Source: Helicobacter canis (GTDB lineage: Bacteria; Campylobacterota; Campylobacteria; Campylobacterales; Helicobacteraceae). Taken from it: a DNA stretch of 64,000 nt. Where the stretch lies: assembly GCF_008693005.1 (NCBI RefSeq), contig NZ_VXKE01000021.1, forward strand, positions 186,001 through 250,000, read 5' to 3'. This document shows, piece by piece, positions 1 through 7,989 of this stretch. The notes under the pieces were generated by a model. That model saw only the letters and a program-made list of their open reading frames with translations, was not told the DNA's origin and searched no databases. A program made the translations under genes and the position numbers. Position 1 is the stretch's first letter; each line of letters starts with the position of its first letter.

Positions 1-207
1 GAAGCAATAGACAAGCAGCATACCTATCAGCGCAGGTGGTAGCACTTCGCCTAAGGTGATAAGGGACTTTGGTATAGCTCTTTTGCGAAATACGATAAAA
101 GGCATAAATCTTGTGAGAAAAGTGCTTGCAAATACGGCTATAAGCACTCCTATACTATGCAAGATGGCTTGATGCTCAATGTATAAGTGGTGGAGTGTAT
201 CGCCCAT
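1..207 (-). CDS. azlD: AzlD-family branched-chain amino acid transport protein, N-terminal part
   Basis: This is the first 69 codons of a minus-strand gene whose 3' end lies left of the window. The ATG at 207 is preceded on the coding strand by an AAGGG ribosome site. The translation begins MGDTLHHLYIE and continues with a hydrophobic helix, then the segment LTRFMPFIVFRKR and a second helix ending in GMLLVYCF. A membrane helix followed by TRxxPF is typical of AzlD, the small partner of the permease AzlC in branched-chain amino acid export. azlC would be expected just outside the window. The call rests on motif resemblance only. Confidence 0.75.
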   Translation of the reverse strand, partial: MGDTLHHLYIEHQAILHSIGVLIAVFASTFLTRFMPFIVFRKRAIPKSLITLGEVLPPALIGMLLVYCF

Positions 208-357
208 AAATATACCCTTAGTAAAAATTGTATTATAGTAGAATCTATAAGAATATGCGCGATCAGGTGGCGTAGTGATTAAATAAATAATAAATTTTAT
301 AAAAATATTACTTTTTGAGAGTAGAATAAAGCCATCTCACACTTTAAGGAGTAAGTA

Positions 358-813
358 ATGAAAGAGAAGAAAAAGGCAGATAAGGTTGTTGAAAATCTAC
401 GAAAATTGCAGGCTGATAGCATTGTGCTTTATATGAAAGTGCATAATTTTCACTGGAATGTTAGGGGCAGTGATTTCCCGCAGGCGCATAAGGCATTAGA
501 AGAGATTTATGAAAAGTTTGCCGATATGTTTGATGATCTAGCAGAGCGCATTATCCAGCTTGATGGCACACCTGTGGTAACACTTGCTGAGGCAGTTAAA
601 ATCTCTAAAGTCAAAGAAGAGACGAAAACAAACTTCACTTCAAAAGAGATTCTAAAGGAAGTCCTTAAGATCTACAACCACTTGCACGAAGATTTTGAGA
701 GCTTGGCTAAGCTTGCCGACAAAGATGACGATAGGGTTACGGCTTCATATTGCGATGACAAACTAGCAGAGCTTGAAAAGGCTATTTGGATGGTGAATGC
801 CCAGCTCTCATAA
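358..813 (+). CDS. napA: Dps-family ferritin-like protein (NapA)
   Basis: A 151-residue Dps-family mini-ferritin, close to the usual length of about 145-165. Such proteins form a 12-subunit shell that oxidises and stores iron and protects DNA; in H. pylori this is the neutrophil-activating protein NapA. The ferroxidase signature is visible: [11 protein letters not shown] near residues 27-37, then [21 protein letters not shown] with its His, Asp and Glu ligands. An AAGGAG site lies about 7 bases before the ATG. The 150 bp upstream is very AT-rich (positions 281-312), which could include an iron- or peroxide-responsive operator, but I cannot assign one. It converges with flgK. Confidence 0.93.
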   Translation: MKEKKKADKVVENLRKLQADSIVLYMKVHNFHWNVRGSDFPQAHKALEEIYEKFADMFDDLAERIIQLDGTPVVTLAEAVKISKVKEETKTNFTSKEILKEVLKIYNHLHEDFESLAKLADKDDDRVTASYCDDKLAELEKAIWMVNAQLS

Positions 814-818
814 ATCTC

Positions 819-848
819 CTAGCCATTGCGCTTGATCGCAGTGGCTAG
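819..848. terminator. Bidirectional hairpin between napA and flgK
   Basis: An inverted repeat, CTAGCCATTGCG then loop CTTGAT then CGCAGTGGCTAG, gives a 12-bp stem with a single G-T wobble. It lies between the convergent 3' ends of napA and flgK. There is no strong U-run on either side, so its terminator role is inferred from position. Confidence 0.55.
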
Positions 849-878
849 ATTCTACTTGCCTTGGTGGCGAGAGTCCTG

Positions 879-2705
879 CTACTGCTTAATTCCAAGAAGT
901 GTTTCTATCATTCTATCGATTGTTGTAATGACCTTAGCATTTGCTGCATAACCACCTTGAAACTTAATGAGATCCACCATTTCTTCATCAATGCTTACTT
1001 GTGTAATTGATAAATGCTCTTTCTTTGTGGCTTCATAGACAGACTTCTTGGTATCTAGGGTGCGCTGTGTTTCTTCTGTATCGGTAGCCACGCGCCCAGC
1101 GGCATACTGATAAAACTCGCTAATTTTCATTGTGGAGTTGATCTTAGTGCGCTTATTGTAGAAATCCACCTTATCGTATTGAAGCTGCTGCATCATATTT
1201 GCCACATCGAAATTCCCATTAATTGGCGTGAGCCACGGGCGTATATAGGTGGGGTCTTTTTCATACTCTCTGTTTAGGTGAATGTCTTTAGCACTATCTC
1301 CTTGGAGAAATTTGTTAATCCCCATTGCCCCTGTGAAATTTGTGCCATTATCCTTAATGCCCACATAGAATCCATCTGCTGGTCGCTTGGCTTCTACGAC
1401 AAACTTTTTGACCACTGGATCAAAATGCGCACGGAAAAAATCATCAAAGTCGTTTGTGTCGTTATTGTCGTTATTATCATCGCTATTTGCATTGATTTGC
1501 CGCACAATATCGTGCATAGTTGTTACATTATCGATATAGATTCTTCTGCTGGTGATCACTTGTCCATTGGTATTGTAGGCTATAAGGTCAAAAGAGCCAT
1601 TTTTAAAGTTGTAGCCAGAATCCTTGAGAGCCTGATTGCGCTCAAAAGTTACTTCTGATCCGATGAGCGAGTGGGCAGCTGACTGCGCATAGATGGCGTT
1701 TGTAGCCTCCATAAATCCTTGCGCAAAAGTATCAAGCAAGTCGATATAACGCTGGATATGCCCGACTTTTGTCCCATTGTAGCCTGTATTATAGAGATTG
1801 ATTAGTGAGCCTGCTTTGCCTTCATTCATTTTGTCTGTAATATCCACATCTTTAAAGTCATAAGTGCGGTAATAGACTCGGTTTAGGTGCTCGGCATTGT
1901 TTTCTTTCTCTAAGGTCAGCGGGTGGAATGTGTAGCCATCTACGATATTAAACCCTTGCGCGACATTCATTACATAGTTTTCATCAAAATCAGCATTTCT
2001 AGGTGAAGTTAGAGAGTCTGTTCTCAAGTGCCCCTTAAATACCTTGCCCCCGATAATTTCAATCATATGATATTCATACTCATCGCGTCTATCGCGCAGC
2101 TCGTTTGCTTGCTTGTATTGTTTGGCATCTTCCATTTCACCTATTTTTTGATTAAGGTGGGCGATTTCAAACCCTAGTCGATTCGCTTCTTTTACAAGTG
2201 TTTCTAGATTCTCGCTTGCTTGTCTTTGTATGGCAGTAAGTTTTAGTCTCGTATCTCTAATATTTCTTGTTAAAACTTGCGTAGCTTCGGCGAGCACTTG
2301 CTTTTGTGCTGCGTCTTTTGGATTTTTAGAGAGATCTTTCCACGCATTAAAATATGTGCTTAAGTCATTGAAAATCCCCACCCCATCAACATCTGGAAAA
2401 TGGGCTGAAATCTCCCGTAAAGTGTCAAAGCTATTTTGAAAAAATGCCGTTTCTGATCCGGCTTTTGTATAGCGATCAAACACAAAGTCATCGTGGATTC
2501 TGCGTATGGCTTGGACATCAACACCCCTGCCCATAATAAGCCCTTGATGCATAACAAGCGGCTTTTCAGGCTGCGCGATGACACGCTTTCGGCTATAAAA
2601 TTCATCGCTTGCATTAGAGATATTGTTGCTTGTGGTATCCACCATAACTTGGTGGGCTTGCAAGCCTGTGTAAGAAGTGTTTAGTGAGGTGAGAATACCG
2701 CCCAT
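879..2705 (-). CDS. flgK: Flagellar hook-associated protein 1, FlgK
   Basis: 608 residues, the usual size in Helicobacter. FlgK forms the first junction ring between hook and filament and is exported by the flagellar type III system. The N-terminus has the axial-protein signature (LNTSYTGLQAHQVMVDTTSN, then NISNAS, residues about 8-33) and the C-terminus the matching coiled coil ending IDRMIETLLGIKQ. Both termini are needed for assembly. The middle contains a low-complexity Asp/Asn stretch (SDDNNDNNDTNDFDD) encoded by short near-repeats at about 1457-1485. It lies 10 bp downstream of the FlgN-like gene and is probably read from the promoter before flgM. Confidence 0.95.
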   Translation of the reverse strand: MGGILTSLNTSYTGLQAHQVMVDTTSNNISNASDEFYSRKRVIAQPEKPLVMHQGLIMGRGVDVQAIRRIHDDFVFDRYTKAGSETAFFQNSFDTLREISAHFPDVDGVGIFNDLSTYFNAWKDLSKNPKDAAQKQVLAEATQVLTRNIRDTRLKLTAIQRQASENLETLVKEANRLGFEIAHLNQKIGEMEDAKQYKQANELRDRRDEYEYHMIEIIGGKVFKGHLRTDSLTSPRNADFDENYVMNVAQGFNIVDGYTFHPLTLEKENNAEHLNRVYYRTYDFKDVDITDKMNEGKAGSLINLYNTGYNGTKVGHIQRYIDLLDTFAQGFMEATNAIYAQSAAHSLIGSEVTFERNQALKDSGYNFKNGSFDLIAYNTNGQVITSRRIYIDNVTTMHDIVRQINANSDDNNDNNDTNDFDDFFRAHFDPVVKKFVVEAKRPADGFYVGIKDNGTNFTGAMGINKFLQGDSAKDIHLNREYEKDPTYIRPWLTPINGNFDVANMMQQLQYDKVDFYNKRTKINSTMKISEFYQYAAGRVATDTEETQRTLDTKKSVYEATKKEHLSITQVSIDEEMVDLIKFQGGYAANAKVITTIDRMIETLLGIKQ

Positions 2706-2715
2706 ATCTTGCTCT

Positions 2716-3156
2716 TTATGCTTGGATTTGTAGAAAGCTTGTGTGCTTAGGAGTAGTTATGCGCTTGTTTTCGCCATACGCTGGCAGGTCTTTTGGTATG
2801 AGCTTGTCCATAAGCGAAGTGAAAAACTCCGACACGGCAAACACCATACGCGCGTAGTCGCTATTTACTTTTTTGAGCTCATTGAGGGACTCTCGCATTA
2901 CTCCAAACAAATCCACCGCTTCTTGCCCGATAACTTCCGCCATATTTTTTTGCGGTTCTTTTTCCATACAGGCGCGCACTTCTTGGTCTAGTAGGGCTTT
3001 TTTGACCTCAAATTCCTTAATGAGCGCGTCTTTTTTGACATTTCGCGCAAATATTTCATCGTGATCAGCGCGCTTAATGGCTTCTATGTCGAGTTTAGTA
3101 TAGGATATGAGAGTGTTTAGGTCTTGTATGGCACCGTGTAAGTATTGAATCAGCAT
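2716..3156 (-). CDS. FlgN-like flagellar export chaperone
   Basis: 146 residues, mostly helical and charged, with no signal peptide or membrane segment. It sits between flgM and flgK on the same strand; in H. pylori a similarly placed small protein (the HP1120 position) is annotated as FlgN-like. FlgN binds FlgK and FlgL before export. The start is set by AAGGATTAAGCA before ATG. Sequence similarity to FlgN proteins is always weak, so the call rests mainly on size, helical character and gene order. Confidence 0.7.
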   Translation of the reverse strand: MLIQYLHGAIQDLNTLISYTKLDIEAIKRADHDEIFARNVKKDALIKEFEVKKALLDQEVRACMEKEPQKNMAEVIGQEAVDLFGVMRESLNELKKVNSDYARMVFAVSEFFTSLMDKLIPKDLPAYGENKRITTPKHTSFLQIQA

Positions 3157-3221
3157 TGCTTAATCCTTCGCTACCCGCGCCAAGCCTAAGCCACGTGGCA
3201 AAGGAGAAGCAAGGCGGGTTT

Positions 3222-3443
3222 TTAGACATTAAGCAAATCTAGTGCCATTTTTTCAGAAGTTTTGCGTAGATCGATTTGGTAATCTTTATTTTCGATGGCC
3301 TCCTTGATTTGTGCGACTCTGTTTTGCTCTGTAACTTCTTCAATATCTTTGCTCTTGCGAGCTAGAATCCTGCTTTCTTCATCTCTATGTACTTGCGTAC
3401 TAGAGCTGGCTGCTGCGATACTTGAGTTAATCGAACTAATCAT
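3222..3443 (-). CDS. flgM: Anti-sigma28 factor FlgM
   Basis: 73 residues, the expected short length for Helicobacter FlgM. It binds FliA (sigma28) and delays late flagellar gene expression until the hook is finished. The C-terminal half (RVAQIKEAIENKDYQID then LRKTSEKMALDLLNV) matches the conserved FlgM region in which V..IK..I..G.Y.ID is followed by a final helix that contacts sigma28. An AAGGAG site precedes the ATG. It is first in a flgM, FlgN-like, flgK cluster with a sigma28-type promoter in front. Confidence 0.9.
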   Translation of the reverse strand: MISSINSSIAAASSSTQVHRDEESRILARKSKDIEEVTEQNRVAQIKEAIENKDYQIDLRKTSEKMALDLLNV

Positions 3444-3476
3444 CTTTCGCTCCTTGTTATAGATTCTTATAGGTCA

Positions 3477-3503
3477 ATATCGACCTTTTGTGTGGGAATT
3501 TTA
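3477..3503 (-). promoter_or_regulatory. Sigma28 (FliA) promoter of flgM
   Basis: On the minus strand the sequence reads TAAA, 15 bases, then GTCGATAT. The epsilonproteobacterial FliA consensus is TAAA-N15-GCCGATAA or close to it, so spacing is exact and six of eight -10 bases match. It lies about 35 bases before the flgM start. This gives the feedback loop in which FliA drives its own inhibitor. Confidence 0.75.
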
Positions 3504-3516
3504 GCATTTTCTCCAC

Positions 3517-3705
3517 TTATTTTATAGCTTTATTCAGCTCTTTTTGGAAACTTTCGACACTTGTGGCATCTTTTTTATGGCTTTGACCATTTTGGAACAA
3601 AGAAACATTTGGGTTAATGTGGTAGGTAAAAACACCGACAAACACCATCGCATAGCAAAAAAATATAAAGCAGATAGTGGGAAATATCCAAGTTCTCATA
3701 TCCAT
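3517..3705 (-). CDS. Small single-span membrane protein, unknown
   Basis: A 62-residue protein with one strong membrane helix (about residues 6-27, WIFPTICFIFFCYAMVFVGV) and a short charged tail. The ATG at 3705 has an AAAGG site 8 bases upstream, and a TATAAT box is found about 70 bases further upstream, so it looks expressed. I do not recognise a family. It is followed by the flgM promoter region, so it is probably monocistronic. Confidence 0.55.
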   Translation of the reverse strand: MDMRTWIFPTICFIFFCYAMVFVGVFTYHINPNVSLFQNGQSHKKDATSVESFQKELNKAIK

Positions 3706-3770
3706 ACTAACACCTTTAAAAACACGACAGCACTTGTGTTTGATGTTTAAGATTGCTTGCGCAAGGGGGC

Positions 3771-3776
3771 ATTATA
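3771..3776 (-). promoter_or_regulatory. -10 box for the small membrane protein
   Basis: TATAAT on the minus strand within a palindromic ATTATATAAT, about 66 bases before the start at 3705. Helicobacter promoters often have only a recognisable -10, so no -35 is claimed. Confidence 0.45.
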
Positions 3777-3820
3777 TAATAAACACCGCCAAAATATTTC
3801 AAGATTTCACAAAAATTCAT

Positions 3821-3826
3821 TATAAT
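3821..3826 (+). promoter_or_regulatory. -10 box for the peptidase operon
   Basis: TATAAT on the plus strand about 105 bases before the csd3-like start at 3931. It is divergent from the box at 3771-3776. It probably drives the run csd3-like, NUDIX, pgbA-like, glcD, capA-like. Confidence 0.5.
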
Positions 3827-3930
3827 TGTGGCTTTTTAGTCGAGTATCAGTCATAGCTATTTAAAAGTTGGTTCATTTGTATAGTGAGCGTATATAGCAA
3901 AGAGTGTGGCTTGTGTTGTTAAGGATTTTG

Positions 3931-5142
3931 ATGATTTGTCTTATGGATATAAAAAGATGTGTGGTGGCTTTTCAAAAGGCTTGTGCTAGAAAGTTTGTGG
4001 CGTTGTGCTTGCTGTGTGCGTGTGGTGTTCAGTTTGGGTATGGGGCAGTTGGTGAGCGGTTAAGCTGGGGGAGCGGCTTGACTTTGCTGGGATTTTTTGA
4101 GCAAAATCTCATACCTTTGAAGCTGTATTACAATCTTTCACCACAAGATAAAGAGCTAACCGCAGAAGTGAAAGCCAATGCGACTTACTATACCTTGCGC
4201 AATGATTCTGGCGACCTGCTCCACGCACTTATCCCTATTAGTGATAGTGTGCAAATGCATATCTATAAGACAAAGGATACTTATAAGTTAGATTTTATCC
4301 CCATTATCGCATTTGCCAAAAGTCAAACTCTTGTTGTATCTGTGCAAAACTCTCCATATCAGGATATTATGAATGCAACCGCAGATATTTTGCTTGCTTC
4401 GGAGTTTTCTAATATTTATAGCAAGAGTGTTGCATCTCGCACTATGCACATTGGTGATAGATTGGCTATTGTGTTTGAGCGAGATTATCGTTTGGGCAAG
4501 CCTTTTGGGATTCCAAACATTCAAGCAGGTATGATTGAGACGGCTAAAAAGCAAAATTTCGTATTCCTGCACACAAATGGACACTACTACGACAATAATG
4601 CAAAGGAAATGGCTGGCTTCACGCTAGAAGTGCCCGTGCAATACACGCGTATTTCTTCTAGATTCTCGCACGGCAGAAAGCACCCTATTTTGAAGGTTGT
4701 GCGCCCTCATTATGGTGTAGATTATGTCGCTAAAGCTGGGACACCTATCCGCGCTGCGGCATCTGGGAAGGTTGTGTTTGCTGGGGTTAGGGGCGGCTAT
4801 GGCAAGGTGGTGGAGATCGCTCACGAAGGTGGGTTAAAAACCTTATATGCACATATGCAGACCATTCATACGCGCCTAGGTGCTTATGTAAAATCTGGCA
4901 CTATCATAGGCAGGGTAGGCAGCACAGGTATGAGCACAGGACCGCATTTGCATTTTGGTGTTTATAAATTCAACCAGCCAATCAACCCTCTGGGTAGAAT
5001 CCGCACAGCCAAAAGCGAGCTTAGTGGTAAAGAAAAGAAAGAGTTTTTATCCGTAGCGCAGGGCTATCAGCAAGCTATAGATTCTGCCTTGCAGGCGAGT
5101 GATTTTAGTGCGCAGTCATTTTATCTTTTTGCTAAGGAGTAG
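3931..5142 (+). CDS. csd3: M23 peptidoglycan peptidase (Csd3/HdpA-like)
   Basis: About 404 residues, matching H. pylori Csd3 (HP0506), a D,D-carboxypeptidase and endopeptidase that trims peptidoglycan and shapes the helical cell. The start at 3931 is chosen because AAGGA lies 5 bases before it; longer GTG starts at 3904 lack a site. A signal peptide follows (KFVALCLLCACGVQFGYGA). The LytM/M23 domain is C-terminal: the HYGVDY zinc-binding stretch, GGYGKVVEIAH, and the closing HLHFGV motif, all within about residues 250-365. Gene order to pgbA and glcD matches H. pylori. The NUDIX gene follows after 2 bases. Confidence 0.85.
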   Translation: MICLMDIKRCVVAFQKACARKFVALCLLCACGVQFGYGAVGERLSWGSGLTLLGFFEQNLIPLKLYYNLSPQDKELTAEVKANATYYTLRNDSGDLLHALIPISDSVQMHIYKTKDTYKLDFIPIIAFAKSQTLVVSVQNSPYQDIMNATADILLASEFSNIYSKSVASRTMHIGDRLAIVFERDYRLGKPFGIPNIQAGMIETAKKQNFVFLHTNGHYYDNNAKEMAGFTLEVPVQYTRISSRFSHGRKHPILKVVRPHYGVDYVAKAGTPIRAAASGKVVFAGVRGGYGKVVEIAHEGGLKTLYAHMQTIHTRLGAYVKSGTIIGRVGSTGMSTGPHLHFGVYKFNQPINPLGRIRTAKSELSGKEKKEFLSVAQGYQQAIDSALQASDFSAQSFYLFAKE

Positions 5143-5144
5143 CT

Positions 5145-5747
5145 ATGAAAAAGTATTTTCTCTCTTCCCCGCTTCCTACACCTAAGATTACAGATTTGCG
5201 GCAAGATTCTTGCAAGGATTCTCGCTTCATTAAGCCTGTGCGTTTGTTTTATAAGCAAGATGGCATAGAGAAGAGCTGGGACATTATCCACTCGCACGAT
5301 AGCGTTTCGATTATGCTCTATGAAGTTGATCTTGATGCATTTGTGATTGTTAAGCAGTTTCGCCCTGCGGTGTTTATGCGCAATAATGATGGCTATATTT
5401 ATGAGCTTTGTGCTGGACTTGTGGATAAGTCTAAAAAAACTTTAGAAGAAATTGCAGCAGAAGAAGTGTTTGAAGAGTGTGGTTATGAGATTAGTGCTGA
5501 TCGCTTGGAGAAAATTACGACTTTTTATACAGCGGTTGGGATTAGTGGTGCTAGACAGACGATATTTTTTGCCAAGGTGTCTAAAGATGATAAGCGTGCG
5601 CTTGGAGGCGGGATTGATGATGAGAAGATCGAAGTGCTTTACTTAAAGCGTGATTGCGCGCTAGCTTTTATTAGAGATGAGAGCTATCATAAAACTCCAG
5701 CACTAGGCTTTGCTATTAACTACTTTTTTGATCAGTATCAGTCGTAG
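5145..5747 (+). CDS. NUDIX hydrolase, nucleoside-diphosphate-sugar type
   Basis: 200 residues with a clear NUDIX box near residues 90-115 (AGLVDKSKKTLEEIAAEEVF followed by EECGYE, fitting GX5EX7REUXEEXGU with one Arg replaced by Glu). Length and the flanking sequence (VSIMLYEVDLDAFVIVKQFR, then ELCAGL) resemble the ADP-ribose/UDP-sugar pyrophosphatase branch, which cleaves nucleotide sugars with a divalent metal. It starts 2 bases after the peptidase stop, so the two are likely co-translated. The substrate cannot be told from sequence. Confidence 0.85.
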   Translation: MKKYFLSSPLPTPKITDLRQDSCKDSRFIKPVRLFYKQDGIEKSWDIIHSHDSVSIMLYEVDLDAFVIVKQFRPAVFMRNNDGYIYELCAGLVDKSKKTLEEIAAEEVFEECGYEISADRLEKITTFYTAVGISGARQTIFFAKVSKDDKRALGGGIDDEKIEVLYLKRDCALAFIRDESYHKTPALGFAINYFFDQYQS

Positions 5748-5791
5748 TGGGACTTTGGCGGGGTGTGAAGATTAGATTCTTAAGGATTAGC

Positions 5792-6550
5792 GTGAGATAT
5801 GTTTTTTGCGTAATGATTGTTGGCTGTTTGTGGGTTTATGGGCATTCGCTGCAAAATCCACTAAAACTTAGTATCCAATCTATTGATAAGCAAGCAAAGC
5901 TTGTGCAGCTCCCTGCTATGGATTTGAAAGTGGGTGAGAGCGGGCTTGTTTGGCATAGGTTTGATAGTAATTATGCAAGTGTGATTGCAGAAGTCGTAGT
6001 TGTTAAGGTAGATTCTGGTGTGGCATTTGCGGCATTGCAAGAAGATGGGGTGCTGGAGCAAAGGTATCTCCCATCTCCTACAAATGCCCCAGATGTTGGC
6101 GATGAAGTTTATTTCCGCACGCTAAATAATCGTGCTTTTATCATCGCACCTACACTAGAATCTTACGAGCAAGTGCGCAATGCGTATCCAAGCATTGAGT
6201 TTTTAAATTCTGATTTGATGGTGGCGTATTTGTTTGATATAGGGAGTTTTGATCCTAAGCCTGCGTTTTTGAATAAAGTATGTAGAATCTATAATGTAGG
6301 GTTGCTATTTGTGATCGCTACGCAATCGCTTAATGTGCTTGATTGTCAAAGCTTAGTGGTGCTAGAGAAGCACGCATTCTCCACGAGCGAGCTTGAGAGT
6401 GGCAGCACGATCGCGCCATTTTTTTCTAGGGTGCAGTATGCTTCTAGTGGATCGCTTGATGCAGCACTGCTCAAAAAGCACTCCAAACAGTATTTCCGCT
6501 ACTATGACGCGCTAGTTGCACAGGGCAAGGCGTTTCTACAATCACCATAA
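5792..6550 (+). CDS. PgbA-like N-terminal-domain secreted protein
   Basis: About 252 residues with a signal peptide (VRYVFCVMIVGCLWVYGHS). The body contains PLKLSIQSIDKQAKLVQLPA, LKVGESGLVWHR, QRYLPSPTNAPDVGDEVYFR and LFVIATQSLNVLDCQS, which I recognise as the PgbA N-terminal domain pattern of H. pylori HP0508. PgbA there is reported to bind plasminogen and is longer, with a Lys-rich tail that is absent here, so plasminogen binding is not implied. The GTG start at 5792 is preferred because AAGGA lies 5 bases upstream; a longer frame from 5747 has no site. It lies between NUDIX and glcD as in H. pylori. Confidence 0.75.
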   Translation: MRYVFCVMIVGCLWVYGHSLQNPLKLSIQSIDKQAKLVQLPAMDLKVGESGLVWHRFDSNYASVIAEVVVVKVDSGVAFAALQEDGVLEQRYLPSPTNAPDVGDEVYFRTLNNRAFIIAPTLESYEQVRNAYPSIEFLNSDLMVAYLFDIGSFDPKPAFLNKVCRIYNVGLLFVIATQSLNVLDCQSLVVLEKHAFSTSELESGSTIAPFFSRVQYASSGSLDAALLKKHSKQYFRYYDALVAQGKAFLQSP

Positions 6551-6569
6551 CTACACTAAGGGGTGTGCC

Positions 6570-7955
6570 ATGCTAGAATCCACACATATACAGGCTTTGA
6601 CACAGATTGTCGGTAAGGATAATTGCCACACAGACAAAGCGCATTTGCTTGCCTACTGCTATGATGCGACAAGGGAGAGATACGAGCCAGATGCGATTGT
6701 CTATCCGCGTGATGAAGCGGAAGTAAGCGCGATTTTACGCTACTGCAACACCCATAAAATCACCATTGTCCCCAGAGGTGCTGGGAGTGGCTTCACGGGT
6801 GGAGCTCTTCCAAGTAGTGGCGGTGTTGTATTGAGCTTAGAAAAGCACTTTAATGCGATATTAGAAATTGATGAGAAAAATCTCATCGCCAGAGTGCAGC
6901 CGGGCGTGGTGAATAAAATCTTTCAAAACGAAGTAGAAAAAAGAGGGCTTTTCTACCCGCCAGATCCTGCTAGCCAAGATTACAGCACGCTAGGGGGCAA
7001 TGTGAGTGAGAATGCTGGGGGAATGCGCGCGGCAAAATATGGTATCACTAAAGATTATGTGCTTGCCTTGCGTGCAGTGCTGCCTAATGGCGATATTATC
7101 CGCGCGGGGAAAAAGACGATTAAAGATGTCGCAGGCTACAACATCGCTGGAATCTTAATCGCCAGCGAGGGCACGCTAGCAGTTATCACAGAGCTTACAC
7201 TAAAGCTTATCCCTAAGCCCAAACACAAACGCTCAGCTATGGGCGTGTTTGCAAGCATTGAAGATGCGATGAATGCGGTGTATAGGAGTATGGCAAGCGG
7301 CATTACGCCTGTGGCTATGGAGTTCTTAGACCAGCTCTCAATCCAAGCAGTAGAAGAGCGATTCCATAAGGGGCTGCCAAAAGATGCGGGTGCGATTTTG
7401 ATCACACAAGTAGATGGGGATTTGCCAGAAGTGTTAGAATCTGATTTGAGCTTGCTTCAAGCGCGCTTTATGGAAAATGGCTGCACGAAATTTGTCGTGG
7501 CTAAAGACTCTAAAGAAGAAGAAGACCTATGGTTTGCTAGAAGAAATGTAAGCCAGAGCATTACAGTCTATGGCAAAAAAAAGCTTAATGAAGACATCAC
7601 AGTGCCGCGCTCTCGCTTGCCAGAGCTACTCGCTAGAATCCAAGAAATGAGCGAGAAATATGGCTTTAAGATTCCTTGCTTTGGGCATACGGGCGATGGC
7701 AATGTGCATACAAATGTAATGGTGCCAAACCCAGAGGACAAAGATGAGCTAGCTCGCGGCTATGCGTGTATTGAAGAGATTTTTGCTATTGCTGTGGAGC
7801 TAGAGGGCACGCTTAGTGGTGAGCACGGCATAGGGCTTTCAAAGGCTCCATTTATGCATCTAGCCTTTACGCAAGAAGAGATGAATTTATTTAAGGCGAT
7901 TAAGCGGGCATTTGATCCAAACAATATCTTAAACCCGGGTAAAATGGGGTTATAG
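6570..7955 (+). CDS. glcD: FAD-linked oxidase, glycolate/D-lactate dehydrogenase type (GlcD)
   Basis: 461 residues, full family length. The FAD-binding PCMH domain is N-terminal: IVPRGAGSGFTGGALPSSGG (about residues 71-90) and DYSTLGGNVSENAGG with the ITKDYVL and GKKTIKDVAGYN segments. The C-terminal oxidase half has GFKIPCFGHTGDGNVHTNVM and GTLSGEHGIGLSKAPF. Such enzymes oxidise 2-hydroxyacids and pass electrons to the quinone pool. The ATG at 6570 follows AAGGGG by 6 bases; the open frame runs back to 6516, but that overlaps the previous gene without a ribosome site. Confidence 0.92.
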   Translation: MLESTHIQALTQIVGKDNCHTDKAHLLAYCYDATRERYEPDAIVYPRDEAEVSAILRYCNTHKITIVPRGAGSGFTGGALPSSGGVVLSLEKHFNAILEIDEKNLIARVQPGVVNKIFQNEVEKRGLFYPPDPASQDYSTLGGNVSENAGGMRAAKYGITKDYVLALRAVLPNGDIIRAGKKTIKDVAGYNIAGILIASEGTLAVITELTLKLIPKPKHKRSAMGVFASIEDAMNAVYRSMASGITPVAMEFLDQLSIQAVEERFHKGLPKDAGAILITQVDGDLPEVLESDLSLLQARFMENGCTKFVVAKDSKEEEDLWFARRNVSQSITVYGKKKLNEDITVPRSRLPELLARIQEMSEKYGFKIPCFGHTGDGNVHTNVMVPNPEDKDELARGYACIEEIFAIAVELEGTLSGEHGIGLSKAPFMHLAFTQEEMNLFKAIKRAFDPNNILNPGKMGL

Positions 7956-7989
7956 ATTCTAGTTTGGGTTAGGCTGGGAGTAGTAGTAA

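Noticed and set aside
1278-1658. Plus-strand open frame of 126 codons opposite flgK
   Set aside because: Its hydrophobic Val/Ile stretch is the antisense of the Asp/Asn repeat of flgK; it is a shadow.
6516-6569. Earlier start for glcD
   Set aside because: It overlaps the pgbA-like gene without a ribosome site; AAGGGG points to 6570.
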